Source of the DNA: Actinoplanes octamycinicus
GTDB taxonomy: Bacteria; Actinomycetota; Actinomycetes; Mycobacteriales; Micromonosporaceae
NCBI RefSeq assembly: GCF_014205225.1
Contig: NZ_JACHNB010000001.1
Span: forward strand, 1,922,001-1,986,000
Direction: 5' to 3'
Length of the DNA: 64,000 nt
The notes under the pieces were generated by a model. That model worked only from the letters and a program-made list of their open reading frames with translations, had not been told where the DNA came from and made no database searches. The translations under genes were made by a program, and so were the position numbers. Shown one piece after another: positions 37,778 through 45,693 of this stretch (positions are counted from its first letter, which is position 1; the number at the start of each line of letters is the position of its first letter).

Positions 37778-38251
37778 TCAGGGCCGTTCGTAGCAGGGGG
37801 AGTGGATGAGGATGACGAAGCCGCTCGGGTTGGCGCGTTCGATGTCGAGGTTGAAGCCGTCTGGTGTTTTCGCGGCGACGACGCCGTCGTCCGGGCCGAC
37901 CGTGCGGTCGTCGGTGATGGTGTAGCCCTTGGCCTTCCAGTCGGCTTTCACCTTGTCGAGGGAGGCCAGGTGCTGGTCTTTCTGAGCCGGCACGACGTTG
38001 TAGGCGCCCTGGACGGTGAAGATCGTGTCGCTGTCTTCGCCGAGTTGGCCGGTGCAGGGGCTGGCGTTGAGCTTCGCGTTGAACAGCGGCATGCCGACGG
38101 TCGTGGCTATCTGCTCCGCGTGCTGCTGGACCAGGGCGTTGACGTCGGCTTCGGACTTGGTCTGCACGTTGTCTCCTGAGCAGGCGGAAAGAGTCAGTGC
38201 TGAGGCGGTCAGCCACAGGGCGGCCAGTCGGAGGGTGCCGCGGCGCATCAT
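37778..38251 (-). CDS. Lipoprotein, copy 1 (possible immunity partner of the hydrolase cassette)
   Basis: A 157-residue lipoprotein with lipobox LTLSACSGD (Cys24). It is a clear paralogue of the lipoprotein at 41991: both share TVQGAYN/TVQGVYN, and the stretches DWKAKGYTITDDRTVGPDDG and VVAAKTPDGF/Y are nearly identical, both ending PCYERP. Its ATG overlaps the stop of a 3' fragment of the alpha/beta hydrolase gene, exactly as in the intact cassette. The downstream sequence (CAGCGTGAACGCCTGG) is also shared by both copies. So this is the surviving tail of a degraded second cassette. Confidence 0.85.
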   Translation of the reverse strand: MMRRGTLRLAALWLTASALTLSACSGDNVQTKSEADVNALVQQHAEQIATTVGMPLFNAKLNASPCTGQLGEDSDTIFTVQGAYNVVPAQKDQHLASLDKVKADWKAKGYTITDDRTVGPDDGVVAAKTPDGFNLDIERANPSGFVILIHSPCYERP

Positions 38252-38390
38252 TGCCAGTCCTTCGGTAGCTGTCCCTCGGGGATGCCTGTCACCGTCTTGT
38301 ACGTGTCAGCCAGGGCCCGATGTCCTTCGTCACTGAACTGTGTCTCGTGCCAATGAAGGCTGTCCGAAGCGTGATTTTTGCCAGCGATCT
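38248..38390 (-). pseudogene. 3' fragment of a second alpha/beta hydrolase gene
   Basis: Minus-strand translation gives HETQFSDEGHRALADTYKTV, then TGIPEGQLPKDWQ and a stop. This lines up with the end of the intact hydrolase (DSESLKNQARVLAGVYNKVT, then NTGNLPPENWR and stop). The rest of the gene is missing; a DUF4259 gene occupies the adjacent DNA. Confidence 0.75.
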
Positions 38391-38410
38391 GTGTCTGCTG
38401 GGCGGGTACT

Positions 38411-38842
38411 TTAGAGGTCGAAGAGCGATTCGCGTTGCGGCGGGTCGAGGATTTTGCGCAGCTCAGAGATGGTCTGGCGCCATGCTGGGCCGTCTGGTGT
38501 CGCGTCCCAGTCCTCAGCGAGCCAGGTGGGAGCCGTGACCACGCGGTCGAGGGCGTCGATGGCTAGGTTCCGGAGGTAGGTCGGGAACTCGGGCATCGGG
38601 GTGGTCGGGCCGGGGGCCGAGGTGATGGGTGCGCCGTCTGGGTATTGCGCGGCGACCAGGCTAGCGGCGGCGATGGCTCGTGGGGCGTCGGAGAGCCGGG
38701 GGTCATCGTCGGCTGGATTCGCGACGCGTTCGAGCACGGCGCCGATCATTTCGATGCGGGTGTGTGCCGGCGCGTCGTCCAGTTCGATGGCGAAGTCGGC
38801 GGCGTCGTCGTTGCCGAACGGGCTGACGTCCCAGGTCCCCAT
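38411..38842 (-). CDS. DUF4259-family protein
   Basis: A 143-residue protein with the diagnostic N-terminus MGTWDVSPFGNDDAADFAIE, followed by a helical body (IEMIGAVLERVANPADDDPR, IAAASLVAAQYPDGAPITSA, NLAIDALDRVVTAPTWLAED). DUF4259 proteins are small, cytoplasmic, and often found among toxin/immunity genes. Here it sits between two fragments of the same degraded hydrolase gene, as if inserted during recombination. Confidence 0.88.
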   Translation of the reverse strand: MGTWDVSPFGNDDAADFAIELDDAPAHTRIEMIGAVLERVANPADDDPRLSDAPRAIAAASLVAAQYPDGAPITSAPGPTTPMPEFPTYLRNLAIDALDRVVTAPTWLAEDWDATPDGPAWRQTISELRKILDPPQRESLFDL

Positions 38843-38948
38843 GATTGCTTCGACCTCCCCGATTGCGTCGGGATGATCTTCGCATCATGAGTTGGTGTTC
38901 GTAGAAGGTCGACCGGGGCACTCACAGGCCGATCGTCTTGACCCGCAG

Positions 38949-39017
38949 ACAAAGTTCGATGGCACAAACCCTCACGGGACAAAGTTCGCTGGCACGAGGG
39001 ACACACCTCGATGGCAA
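38949..39017. repeat. Three 17-bp repeats, probable IS terminal remnant
   Basis: ACAAAGTTCGATGGCAC (38949), ACAAAGTTCGCTGGCAC (38979) and ACACACCTCGATGGCAA (39001) form a short array. Multiple internal repeats at element ends are typical of IS21-like insertion sequences. No transposase remains here. The wider interval 38843-39169 holds no gene. Confidence 0.45.
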
Positions 39018-39169
39018 GGACAACCGAGCTTGGTTCTTGAGCCTTCCGGATGACTATGACGGTTGTAATTGGCTCCACCAGGACGGCTTGAGTTGGACCC
39101 ACCTCGCCCGCCGGTGACGGCTCGAACTGGCCCCGCTCAGCGATCTTCCCCGTTGAGCAGAACACCTCG

Positions 39170-39500
39170 CGGAGGAAGTTACGGATCGCCTGCTCCTGCT
39201 GCTCACGGTTGAGGCCCTCCCATCAGTCGTGGACCTGCTGCGGCGTCTTACCTTTCAGAGCGGCCAGGTCCTCCTTGGTAATTTTCGGGCCGGGCTTGCC
39301 GGAGCCCGCCGTCGGCGGCGGGAACTGCCCGAGGGCCTCGGCGGTCTCCCGATCCAGGTTCCAGGCTTGGGTCAGCAGCTCACCCAGCTGCTGGTTGTAG
39401 CCCTGCACGAGGCCGGCGACCTGGGCGGCCTGAGTCGTATCCGTCAGGTGGCTCGTCGACGAGACACTCGCTGCGGTCAGATCCACGGTGAGCCCGATCA
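39170..39500 (-). pseudogene. Internal fragment of an alpha/beta hydrolase gene with a nonsense codon
   Basis: Minus-strand translation reads DLTAASVSSTSHLTDTTQAA, then QVAGLVQGYNQQLGELLTQA and PKITKEDLAALKGKTPQQVH, nearly identical to about residues 105-200 of the intact hydrolase at 42461-44125. The Trp codon of the intact DWW has become TGA (at about 39228), and homology stops abruptly at both ends. A dead duplicate, probably from the same degraded cassette as 37778-38390. Confidence 0.85.
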
Positions 39501-39581
39501 GGGCTGGCGGTGCGTCGCGTATGTCTGAGGGTGCAGCCGACGACGAAGCTCATTGAATATTCATTGCCATTCAGGGTCGAC

Positions 39582-40127
39582 TTATCCACTTAAATTGCGG
39601 TGCAACGTGACAAAAATACCTTGCAGACCGAGAGCTTGGTCGAACCGCCAGGCATCGGTCTCACTAGGGAAGTGAATGCCGTTTTCAATACGTGAGATGC
39701 GTGCAGCCGAAGTTCCGGCGCGTTCGGCCATCACGGCCTGGGTGAGCTTATGGCGTATGCGCTGTCGGCTGAGTTCCTGCCCGAACTTGAGCGCCGCAGT
39801 CTTGGCGCCGGCACCCGCGCCACCCACCGTCGCTAGGCGGGCTTCACACCTCGAGCGGTGCTCCAACCAGGTTCGCATATCGCGTGACCCCTCAGCCGAC
39901 CATGCGTCCACCATGGCGGAGAGCGTTTCCGGCGACGGAAGGGTCTTGCCGGCGAGTGCCGAGAAGATCGCGGCCCGGCTGACGTTACTAGTCCGCTGCG
40001 CCCGTACGACAGCGTCCACCGAATAGATCTCGGGCCGACCGCTCCGGTCCCGTAGGGCGCGAAGCTCGGCCGCGAAACCATGCAACGGATTCTCCTCCGC
40101 GGACAGATTCGATCTTCTGGCCGGCAA
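39582..40127 (-). CDS. XRE-family helix-turn-helix protein
   Basis: A 181-residue protein from a TTG at 40127 with GGAGGTGA upstream. An N-terminal helical region of about 100 residues (GFAAELRALRDRSGRPEIYS, ISRAAIFSALAGKTLPSPET-like pattern) resembles the actinobacterial HTH-plus-domain class. The C-terminal part has a clear XRE motif (FGQELSRQRIRHKLTQAVMA, ERAGTSAARISRIENGIHFP). Probable local transcription regulator. Targets unknown. Confidence 0.8.
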   Translation of the reverse strand: MPARRSNLSAEENPLHGFAAELRALRDRSGRPEIYSVDAVVRAQRTSNVSRAAIFSALAGKTLPSPETLSAMVDAWSAEGSRDMRTWLEHRSRCEARLATVGGAGAGAKTAALKFGQELSRQRIRHKLTQAVMAERAGTSAARISRIENGIHFPSETDAWRFDQALGLQGIFVTLHRNLSG

Positions 40128-40275
40128 GACGAGATCACCTCCACCCGTCTCTCGCGAGATTCGATGTCTTGTGATGTCCAGCTATGTCTGGAGGCATTGC
40201 CCCAGGTCACGCCTAGGTTTCTTATGAAAGCAAGTGAAAACAGCGCGACCGGCGCAGCCGGTTCAGGAGGATCTG

Positions 40276-40753
40276 TTGAACAGGCTTTCTTCGATTGTCG
40301 CTCAGAACCATGCACTGGCGAAAGGCTCCCAGGTCGTCTCTAGGGCGCCGGACTCGCAGCCCACCGTTCCGACCGTGGAACATCCGCCGCCAAGGCGGTT
40401 CGGCCCCCGGCTGACGTACAACGATGACGTGCTGCCGGACCGGTCGATGTACTCCTACTGGCAGCAGGGGCCGTACTACGACTTCAAAGCGGCCGAGATC
40501 GAGGAGCCGGAGACGGCCACCGCGACGCTCCACGCGATGTGCCTTGGGGTCGGCGACTGGATCGTCGAGCAGCACGCAGACGCCGACCGCGCTGGTCGAG
40601 GCGGCGGTCATCCAGTGGCACTGGATGGACCAGACCGGCATCAGCAAGCACCCGTGGCGGCAGTGGAACTCTATCCACGACCGGCTGGTCGGCTCGGAGG
40701 CGACCCCGTCCCGTTCTCTGGGCTCGGTCGTCGCTGTGGCCGAAAGCTCCTGA
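40276..40753 (+). pseudogene. Frameshifted hypothetical gene
   Basis: From a TTG at 40276 (GGAGG five bases before) one frame reads NRLSSIVAQNHALAKGSQVV, then SMYSYWQQGPYYDFKAAEIE and LHAMCLGVGDWIVEQHADA. Near 40590 the protein-like reading moves to another frame: TALVEAAVIQWHWMDQTGIS, then KHPWRQWNSIHDRLVGSEAT to a stop at 40753. A single indel explains it. The joined product of about 158 residues is not recognised. The long minus-strand frame here is a shadow. Confidence 0.65.
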
Positions 40754-41042
40754 TCTACGGTGACTGCTAGCCGTGCGGGCTGTCGGCGGCGGTGTGAACT
40801 GCCGATGCTCGATCTGGGTGAACGTCGGGTCGCGCGATGGGCCGGGCCTGTCGCCCGATACGTCTGTCGTAGTTCCATGCCAGCTGGTCCACGTGAAACG
40901 GGTGACGTGCGGCACGCGTTAACCACATTGCCTGACTGCGTCGGTTTGCTCACCGGACCCGGTATTTTCGCAGATCTATCAGCTTTTTTGCCTTCCACAG
41001 CTCGACGGAGAAGATGTGCTGCTGGAGGGCCTTGCGCAGAAG

Positions 41043-41096
41043 TTGTCCACACGGTGTGCATAGGGTTACCCACAGGATTGTGCTGCCGTGTCCACA
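41043..41096. promoter_or_regulatory. Cluster of three DnaA-box-like sites, 22-23 bp apart
   Basis: TTGTCCACA (41043-41051), TTACCCACA (41066-41074) and GTGTCCACA (41088-41096) lie on one strand at 23- and 22-bp spacing, about two helical turns. TTGTCCACA matches the actinobacterial DnaA box. They sit in the otherwise gene-free interval 40754-41357, together with an AT-rich run (GCTTTTTTGCC, about 40982). Could be a plasmid- or element-type origin remnant or a DnaA-titration site. No rep gene is adjacent. Confidence 0.5.
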
Positions 41097-41286
41097 GGTT
41101 GTCCCAAGACTCGTCCACCGTCGCGGTTGGGCTAGTGGCAGAGGTCTTCGTACAGTGAGCCGGCACTGTGGACGCGGCGACGATCCGGACCGCTCATGGC
41201 TTCCTGCCGGCAGCTGGTTGTCTTTGTCATCCGTGCCCGGACTGTTGGTACTGCAAGGCCGAGGACGCGAGCCGTTCCAGACACGA

Positions 41287-41314
41287 ACGGCACCCGGTGG
41301 CCGCCGGGTGCCGT
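41287..41314. terminator. Strong GC-rich hairpin
   Basis: ACGGCACCCGG (41287-41297) pairs perfectly with CCGGGTGCCGT (41304-41314) around a 6-nt loop, 44 bases before the small membrane protein gene. No U-tract. A terminator or leader hairpin. Confidence 0.5.
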
Positions 41315-41357
41315 CCTCGGTTCCCGTTGGAGTTCGTGCGGAACGTCAAGGAGAACC

Positions 41358-41600
41358 ATGGCAACGGTAGTCAGTGGCCCCGGGCAAGGCCACAGCGATG
41401 CGGAACATCGAGCAGGCGTGGTCAAGGCCGCGCTCACCGTCGCCGGCGGGGCCGGCGGTGTGGGAATCCCTGCGATCATCGGAGCAGCCGCCTACGGGGC
41501 GCTGCCCCCCGGCCTGGCATATGCGGCCCTGGGAGTGTTCCTGATCATCATGCTCGGCGCCATGATTGTGGCGGCGATGTACATCCGCAAGACACCTTGA
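41358..41600 (+). CDS. Small two-helix membrane protein
   Basis: An 80-residue protein from the ATG at 41358 with AAGGAGA upstream. Two hydrophobic segments, about residues 24-48 (AALTVAGGAGGVGIPAIIGA) and 52-76 (LAYAALGVFLIIMLGAMIVA), are separated by a short turn, with a basic C-terminal end (YIRKTP). No family is recognised. It resembles the 59-residue membrane protein at 45129 in size and topology but not in sequence. Confidence 0.7.
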   Translation: MATVVSGPGQGHSDAEHRAGVVKAALTVAGGAGGVGIPAIIGAAAYGALPPGLAYAALGVFLIIMLGAMIVAAMYIRKTP

Positions 41601-41699
41601 TCGATGCTCTGGTGCGTCACGTGCCCGCCAAGCGACTCGCTGCCGCGGATTCGGCGTGCCGACCATATCTGACCGGAGATCGTGAAGGGATTTCACGGG

Positions 41700-41950
41700 A
41701 TGCCTCAGCCGCAACAGGTGCTCGCCTACGCCCGCCGGCTAGCTGATCAACTAGTACTGGACATGAAGGTGAGCAGCAACTAAATGACCGCCCGATGTGG
41801 GAAGCGGTAGACCTCGAGGGTGAGGGGCGTCTTGAGGCCCGGGCAGCCGCGGCGTTGGACTTCTTCCGGTAGTACGCCGGCAGCGGCAGTTCCTGGACCG
41901 GTCAGGCGGTGGACGTTTACAACCGGACCGGTGAAACCATCGCTACGAAG
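41700..41950 (+). pseudogene. Decayed gene fragment
   Basis: Protein-like pieces in different frames: PQPQQVLAYARRLADQLVLD from 41700, and MWEAVDLEGEGRLEARAAAA, then LDFFR-stop-YAGSGSSWTG from 41795. They resemble the two ends of a small helical actinobacterial protein, but frame changes and an internal stop show it is broken. The last 30 bases before 41991 repeat sequence found after the other lipoprotein copy. Confidence 0.35.
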
Positions 41951-41990
41951 CCCACGGTCAGCGTGAACGCCTGGCGGGCTTCAGCGCGGG

Positions 41991-42464
41991 TTAGGGCCGT
42001 TCGTAGCAGGGAGAGTCGACGAAGACGGCGAATCCCTTGGGCTCTCCTCGCTCGATGTCGAGCTGGTACCCGTCTGGGGTCTTGGCTGCCACGACGCCGT
42101 CGTCGGGGCCGACGGTGCGGTCGTCGGTGATGGTGTAGCCCTTGGCTTTCCAGTCGGCGCGGATCCGGGCGATCACGTCGAGGTGGCCTTCTGCCGTGGG
42201 TGCGGGCAGGTTGTAGACGCCTTGAACGGTGTAGATCGACTTGCTGGTTTCGCCGGCTCGGCCGGTGCAGCCACGCGACAGCAGGTTCGGGTTCTGCAGT
42301 GTCTGCCCGGCGATGGCGGCGATGGCTTCCGCGTGCTGCTGCACCACGGCGTTCACGGCCGTTTCCGGCTTGGTTTCCACGTCGTCTCCTGAACAGGCGG
42401 ACAGGGCAAGCCCGGTAGCGGCTGCTGCTGCCACCAGGGTGAGTGTGCTTCTTGTGCGGATCAT
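41991..42464 (-). CDS. Lipoprotein, copy 2 (last gene of the hydrolase cassette)
   Basis: A 157-residue lipoprotein, lipobox LALSACSGD (Cys24). The mature domain carries VNAVVQQHAEAIAAIAGQTL and ADWKAKGYTITDDRTVGPDD and ends PCYERP, with three further Cys. Its ATG overlaps the hydrolase stop (ATGA). A membrane-anchored outside-facing protein directly after a likely exported hydrolase is the usual place for an immunity protein, but this is inference. A paralogue remains at 37778. Confidence 0.88.
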   Translation of the reverse strand: MIRTRSTLTLVAAAAATGLALSACSGDDVETKPETAVNAVVQQHAEAIAAIAGQTLQNPNLLSRGCTGRAGETSKSIYTVQGVYNLPAPTAEGHLDVIARIRADWKAKGYTITDDRTVGPDDGVVAAKTPDGYQLDIERGEPKGFAVFVDSPCYERP

Positions 42465-44125
42465 CGCCAGTTCTCCGGGGGGAGGTTGCCGGTGTTGACG
42501 CTAGCGGGCGTCACCTTGTTGTAGACACCCGCCAGGACCCGGGCCTGATTTTTCAGGCTCTCGCTGTCGGGGTCCCAGTAGTTGGTGTGGCCGCTGGTGT
42601 CGGCCTTCCAGTTGTAGGCGCCGAAGTGCGGGTCGGTCGGTGCCATGCCGTGCAGATGGTCGGCGTAGGCCTCGACGAGCGGCACCGCGGCGGGGCCGGC
42701 CACCGGGAACAGCAACGGGGCGGCTACGTAGTCCCATGGCTGGGCTGCCGCCGCCTTGGCGACCGGGTCGCTGTCGGACGCGCCCGCCCACACATGCCTG
42801 GGCTCCATGTTCAGGTCGCTGACCGACCCGACGTGCATGCCGGGGCTGCCGGCCACCACGATGTCGTCGACCGGGAGTTGCCCGGTCTTCGCGGCCTCAC
42901 CGACGATGGTGGTCCCGTACGAGTGGCCCATGGCGACCAGATGACCGACGTCGCTGTCGTGGGTGACGCGCAGGCTCTGCATGTAGTTGAGGTACGGATC
43001 CCGGCCGGCCATCGATCGGTCGTTCTGGGTGACTGACACGTTGTTGAGGTCCGGCGCGTCGTACCCGAGCCAGTAGACCGTCGACACGTCACCCGAGCGT
43101 TCCGGGGTCAAGGCGTCGGCCCGGCTGTTGATCGCCATGATCCGGTCGATGTTGTCGTCCATGCTGGCTTCCAGGGTGGTGCTCAAGCCGGGCACCCAGA
43201 CGCCGGTGTGTCGGGCCGTGTCCGGGTTACCCATCGCCATGATCACCTTGCCGTCGCCAGCATACGAGGTGGTGTCGAAGCCGAGCAGCATTCCCCGCGG
43301 GCCCATCTTCTGCAAGCCCCGCTCGATCGCCTCCACGCGATACAGCTGGTTGAGGATCTCGTTCTGGTCGGCCGCCCGGTCCGGGTCGTGCAGCTGCTGC
43401 TGCAGCAGCTGTTTCTCCTGTGCCAGGCCGATGCGGTTGGCCCTGTCCCGGTCGATGGCCGGCACCCCGTCCATCCAGCCGACCACCCGAGGGAAGTCAC
43501 GGATCGCCTGCTCCTGCTGCTCACGGTTGAGGCCCTCCCACCAGTCGTGGACCTGCTGCGGCGTCTTGCCTTTCAGATTGGCCAGGTCCTCCTTGGTGAT
43601 TTTCGGGCCGGGCTTGCCGGAGCCCGGCGCAGGCGGCGGAAGCTGCCCGAGGGCCTCGGCGGTCTCCCGGTCCAGGTTCCGGGCCCGGGTCAGCAGCTCG
43701 CCCAGCTGCTGGTTGTAGCCCTGCACGAGGCCGGCGACCTGGGCGGCCTGTGTCGTGTCCGTCAGGTGGTTCGTCGACGAAACGCTCGCCGTGGCCAGGT
43801 CCACGGTGAGTCCGGCCAGGGCGCACTCGGTCTGGATGTCGGCCAGCATGCTCTGCATGCTCAGCACCGTGTCGGCGTGGGTGCGCAACGCCCGGCCGAT
43901 CTTCTGGCACGGATCGTGGGCGTCACCGAGTTCCGCCCGTAGGGCCAGGTTGCGCTCCTGGGCGTCCTCACCGGTCGGCCAGGCGGCCGGCAGGTACTGC
44001 GAAGCGGCGATGAACCTGTCCAGGCCGGCGTCGAGGCCCGCCGCCACCCGGTCCCACGCATCCGAGGCCGCGATGAAGATGTTCGCGTTGGTCTGCGCGA
44101 CGTCGAGCAGGGTGATCGCGCTCAT
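42461..44125 (-). CDS. Alpha/beta hydrolase (DUF1023 type) with a WXG100-like helical N-terminus
   Basis: A 554-residue protein. Residues 1 to about 200 are helical (SAITLLDVAQTNANIFIAAS, ALRTHADTVLSMQSMLADIQ), ending in the linker PKITKEDLANLKGKTPQQVH. Residues about 330-500 form an alpha/beta hydrolase: YWLGYDAPDLNNVS, the nucleophile elbow LVAMGHSYGTTIVGE with Ser402, and VVAGSPGMHVGSVSDLN; an acid and a late His (YADHLHGMAPTDPHFGAYNW) are plausible. DUF1023 enzymes in actinobacteria are often paired with WXG100-like proteins and may be exported by type VII secretion. The gene overlaps both neighbours by ATGA. Three broken copies of parts of it lie within 7 kb. Confidence 0.88.
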   Translation of the reverse strand: MSAITLLDVAQTNANIFIAASDAWDRVAAGLDAGLDRFIAASQYLPAAWPTGEDAQERNLALRAELGDAHDPCQKIGRALRTHADTVLSMQSMLADIQTECALAGLTVDLATASVSSTNHLTDTTQAAQVAGLVQGYNQQLGELLTRARNLDRETAEALGQLPPPAPGSGKPGPKITKEDLANLKGKTPQQVHDWWEGLNREQQEQAIRDFPRVVGWMDGVPAIDRDRANRIGLAQEKQLLQQQLHDPDRAADQNEILNQLYRVEAIERGLQKMGPRGMLLGFDTTSYAGDGKVIMAMGNPDTARHTGVWVPGLSTTLEASMDDNIDRIMAINSRADALTPERSGDVSTVYWLGYDAPDLNNVSVTQNDRSMAGRDPYLNYMQSLRVTHDSDVGHLVAMGHSYGTTIVGEAAKTGQLPVDDIVVAGSPGMHVGSVSDLNMEPRHVWAGASDSDPVAKAAAAQPWDYVAAPLLFPVAGPAAVPLVEAYADHLHGMAPTDPHFGAYNWKADTSGHTNYWDPDSESLKNQARVLAGVYNKVTPASVNTGNLPPENWR

Positions 44126-44466
44126 TCGGCGGCTCCCATGTGCGGCCCGTGATGCGGGGCCGGCGTGGGGAACGTCGCGGTGATCGAGTCCGCGGACTCC
44201 TGATCCGTCGTCTGGTAGTTGATCGCCGCACCGACCATCCCGGCCCCGGACAGCCGGATCCGCTCTGCCAAGTCCTGCAGATACGTCGACCAGCCGTTGG
44301 CGCGGTCGGCGACAACACCGACCGCGGCCCACGGAATGCCGACGCTGGCGACCGTCAGCCAGCCGACCTCCTTGGTGATGGCCTCGCGGACCGACCCCGA
44401 GGAGTCCTGTACCTGAGTCCCCGTCCGAACCAGGGCCTCGACGTCGATCTCCAGGTGCGGATGCAT
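44122..44466 (-). CDS. WXG100-like small helical protein
   Basis: A 114-residue protein (HPHLEIDVEALVRTGTQVQD, then WSTYLQDLAERIRLSGAGMV and GAAINYQTTDQESADSITAT) with the length and two-helix design of ESX/WXG100-like partners. Instead of WxG the turn reads NGW. First gene of the cassette; its stop overlaps the hydrolase ATG. It probably acts as a secretion partner or chaperone of the hydrolase. Confidence 0.7.
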   Translation of the reverse strand: MHPHLEIDVEALVRTGTQVQDSSGSVREAITKEVGWLTVASVGIPWAAVGVVADRANGWSTYLQDLAERIRLSGAGMVGAAINYQTTDQESADSITATFPTPAPHHGPHMGAAE

Positions 44467-45128
44467 TCAGTAACTCCCCGTACTAGACACGTGTACAGAG
44501 ACTACGTTCGATCCGCAATCCTGGTTCGGACCGGTGAGGATCGGCTCACCTCGGCTCAGCGCTGCACAAGCCGCGGCAGCTACGCGTGTTCAGCTCCGCA
44601 GCCCTTCAATCGCCTGCGTGTGGACCAACCGCTGGGCTTCGCCGGAGGCCAGTAGGCGCCGCGGTGAACACGGCAGCACGCGAGTTGCTGCGACCGGCAG
44701 GTTGCCCCGCGGTCGCTCGTGCAGCTGCCGCCGGTGCTGACCAACACGTCCTACGAAGTCCGAAGATGCCCTGAAATGCGAAAACAAGCCCGTGGGGAGG
44801 GTATCGGAGAGCGGCCGATGGGCTCCTCCTGTGGACCGAGCAGTGGTCGTGCGGGCGGACGAGACCGATCGGCAGCCGGAGCTGCCGATCGGTCGTGTTT
44901 ATCGTTCGGCGCGGGTCGTTGCCCGGCGTCCTGGCTTGATCTGGACCGGCTCCTGCGCCCGTGGGGTGCGCTCTTGACGGCGCGGCCTCGGCACTGCGAC
45001 AGCGGCGATTGCTCTCTGGTCCTGAACGGAGACTTCACGTAACCCCTTCTACTGGCCGGTAACTCCGAAAGATTTTTGGGCCGAAACTATTGACATAATG
45101 CTTTCGCCCATGGGTTTATGAAGGGTTC
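44467..45128. other. Gene-free interval with an orphan terminator and a putative promoter
   Basis: No gene is supported in this 662-bp interval; the open frames are Arg/Pro-rich and lack start signals. The clearest structure is GACCGATCGGCAG (44863-44875) paired with CTGCCGATCGGTC (44882-44894), followed by GTGTTTATCGTT, a strong terminator with no gene before it. TTGACA at 45090-45095 with TTTATG at about 45115 may form the promoter for the small gene at 45129, though the 19-bp spacing is long. Confidence 0.5.
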
Positions 45129-45308
45129 ATGAATGCTAAGCCGGTCTGGATTCTGGTAGTGCTACTAGCGGCGTTGCTGTCCGCAACCGTTGCCATGTGG
45201 ATCTCGAGCGCCGAAGGCAAACCGCTAAGCGGTATCGCCGCGGCGGGTGGGGCGACCTTTATCGCCGTCTTCGGGGCCGGAGTGGGGCTGGTGATCGCGC
45301 TCGGCTAG
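45129..45308 (+). CDS. 59-residue membrane protein
   Basis: ATG at 45129 with AAGGG upstream. The sequence starts NAKPVWILVVLLAALLSATV and ends AAGGATFIAVFGAGVGLVIA LG, giving two transmembrane helices joined by the polar loop SSAEGKPLSG. Codon use is normal. No family is recognised. It is followed immediately by a fragment of the hydrolase gene. Confidence 0.6.
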   Translation: MNAKPVWILVVLLAALLSATVAMWISSAEGKPLSGIAAAGGATFIAVFGAGVGLVIALG

Positions 45309-45351
45309 ACCGCAGCGCCCGACCGATTGCCCGGGCACCGAGCGGATCCGG

Positions 45352-45550
45352 GCACCGGTCGATGGGCGACCGTGATCCTTGCGCGCACTGCATGCAGTGG
45401 CTACGCGTCACCCAAGAAACCGACCACTGGCATCTGGTGGCGATGGGTCACTCGTACGGTTCGACGATCGTCGGCGGAGCCGCCAAGAGCCATCAGCTTC
45501 CCGTCGACGACATCGTCGTGGCCGGCAGCCCCGGCGGCTTCCTGGGTGCC
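45352..45550 (+). pseudogene. Catalytic-core fragment of the alpha/beta hydrolase gene, opposite strand
   Basis: Plus-strand translation reads RSMGDRDPCAHCMQWLRVTQ, then HLVAMGHSYGSTIVGGAAKS and HQLPVDDIVVAGSPGG. This matches RSMAGRDPYLNYMQSLRVTH...HLVAMGHSYGTTIVGEAAKT of the intact enzyme. Only the nucleophile-elbow region survives, with no start and with unrelated sequence on both sides. Confidence 0.85.
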
Positions 45551-45665
45551 ACCTGCCGTCCGTCGAGCCAGGCGGACAGGTCGAACACCGACAACTGCAC
45601 GCCCGCGACAGCCAGGGCTCGGCCGTCCGGCGAGAATGCCGGACCAGTGGGGCGGCGTGTCGGGT
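45550..45665 (-). pseudogene. WD40-repeat gene fragment
   Basis: Minus-strand translation reads GPAFSPDGRALAVAGVQLSV, then FDLSAWLDG, a WD40 blade of the actinobacterial FSPDG type. It has no start and runs straight into the hydrolase fragment. Debris of an unrelated gene. Confidence 0.55.
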
Positions 45666-45693
45666 GCTGCTTTGTGGTTTCGCGTCAGCCCCT

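Noticed and set aside
41043..41096. The chromosomal origin oriC
   Set aside because: Only three boxes, and no dnaA, dnaN or other origin genes nearby.
40760..41158. A 132-residue plus-strand frame over the DnaA-box cluster
   Set aside because: No ribosome binding site, no domain, and codon use is not convincing.
40222..41166. A 314-residue minus-strand frame
   Set aside because: Low-complexity shadow; the plus strand carries the protein-like (though frameshifted) sequence.
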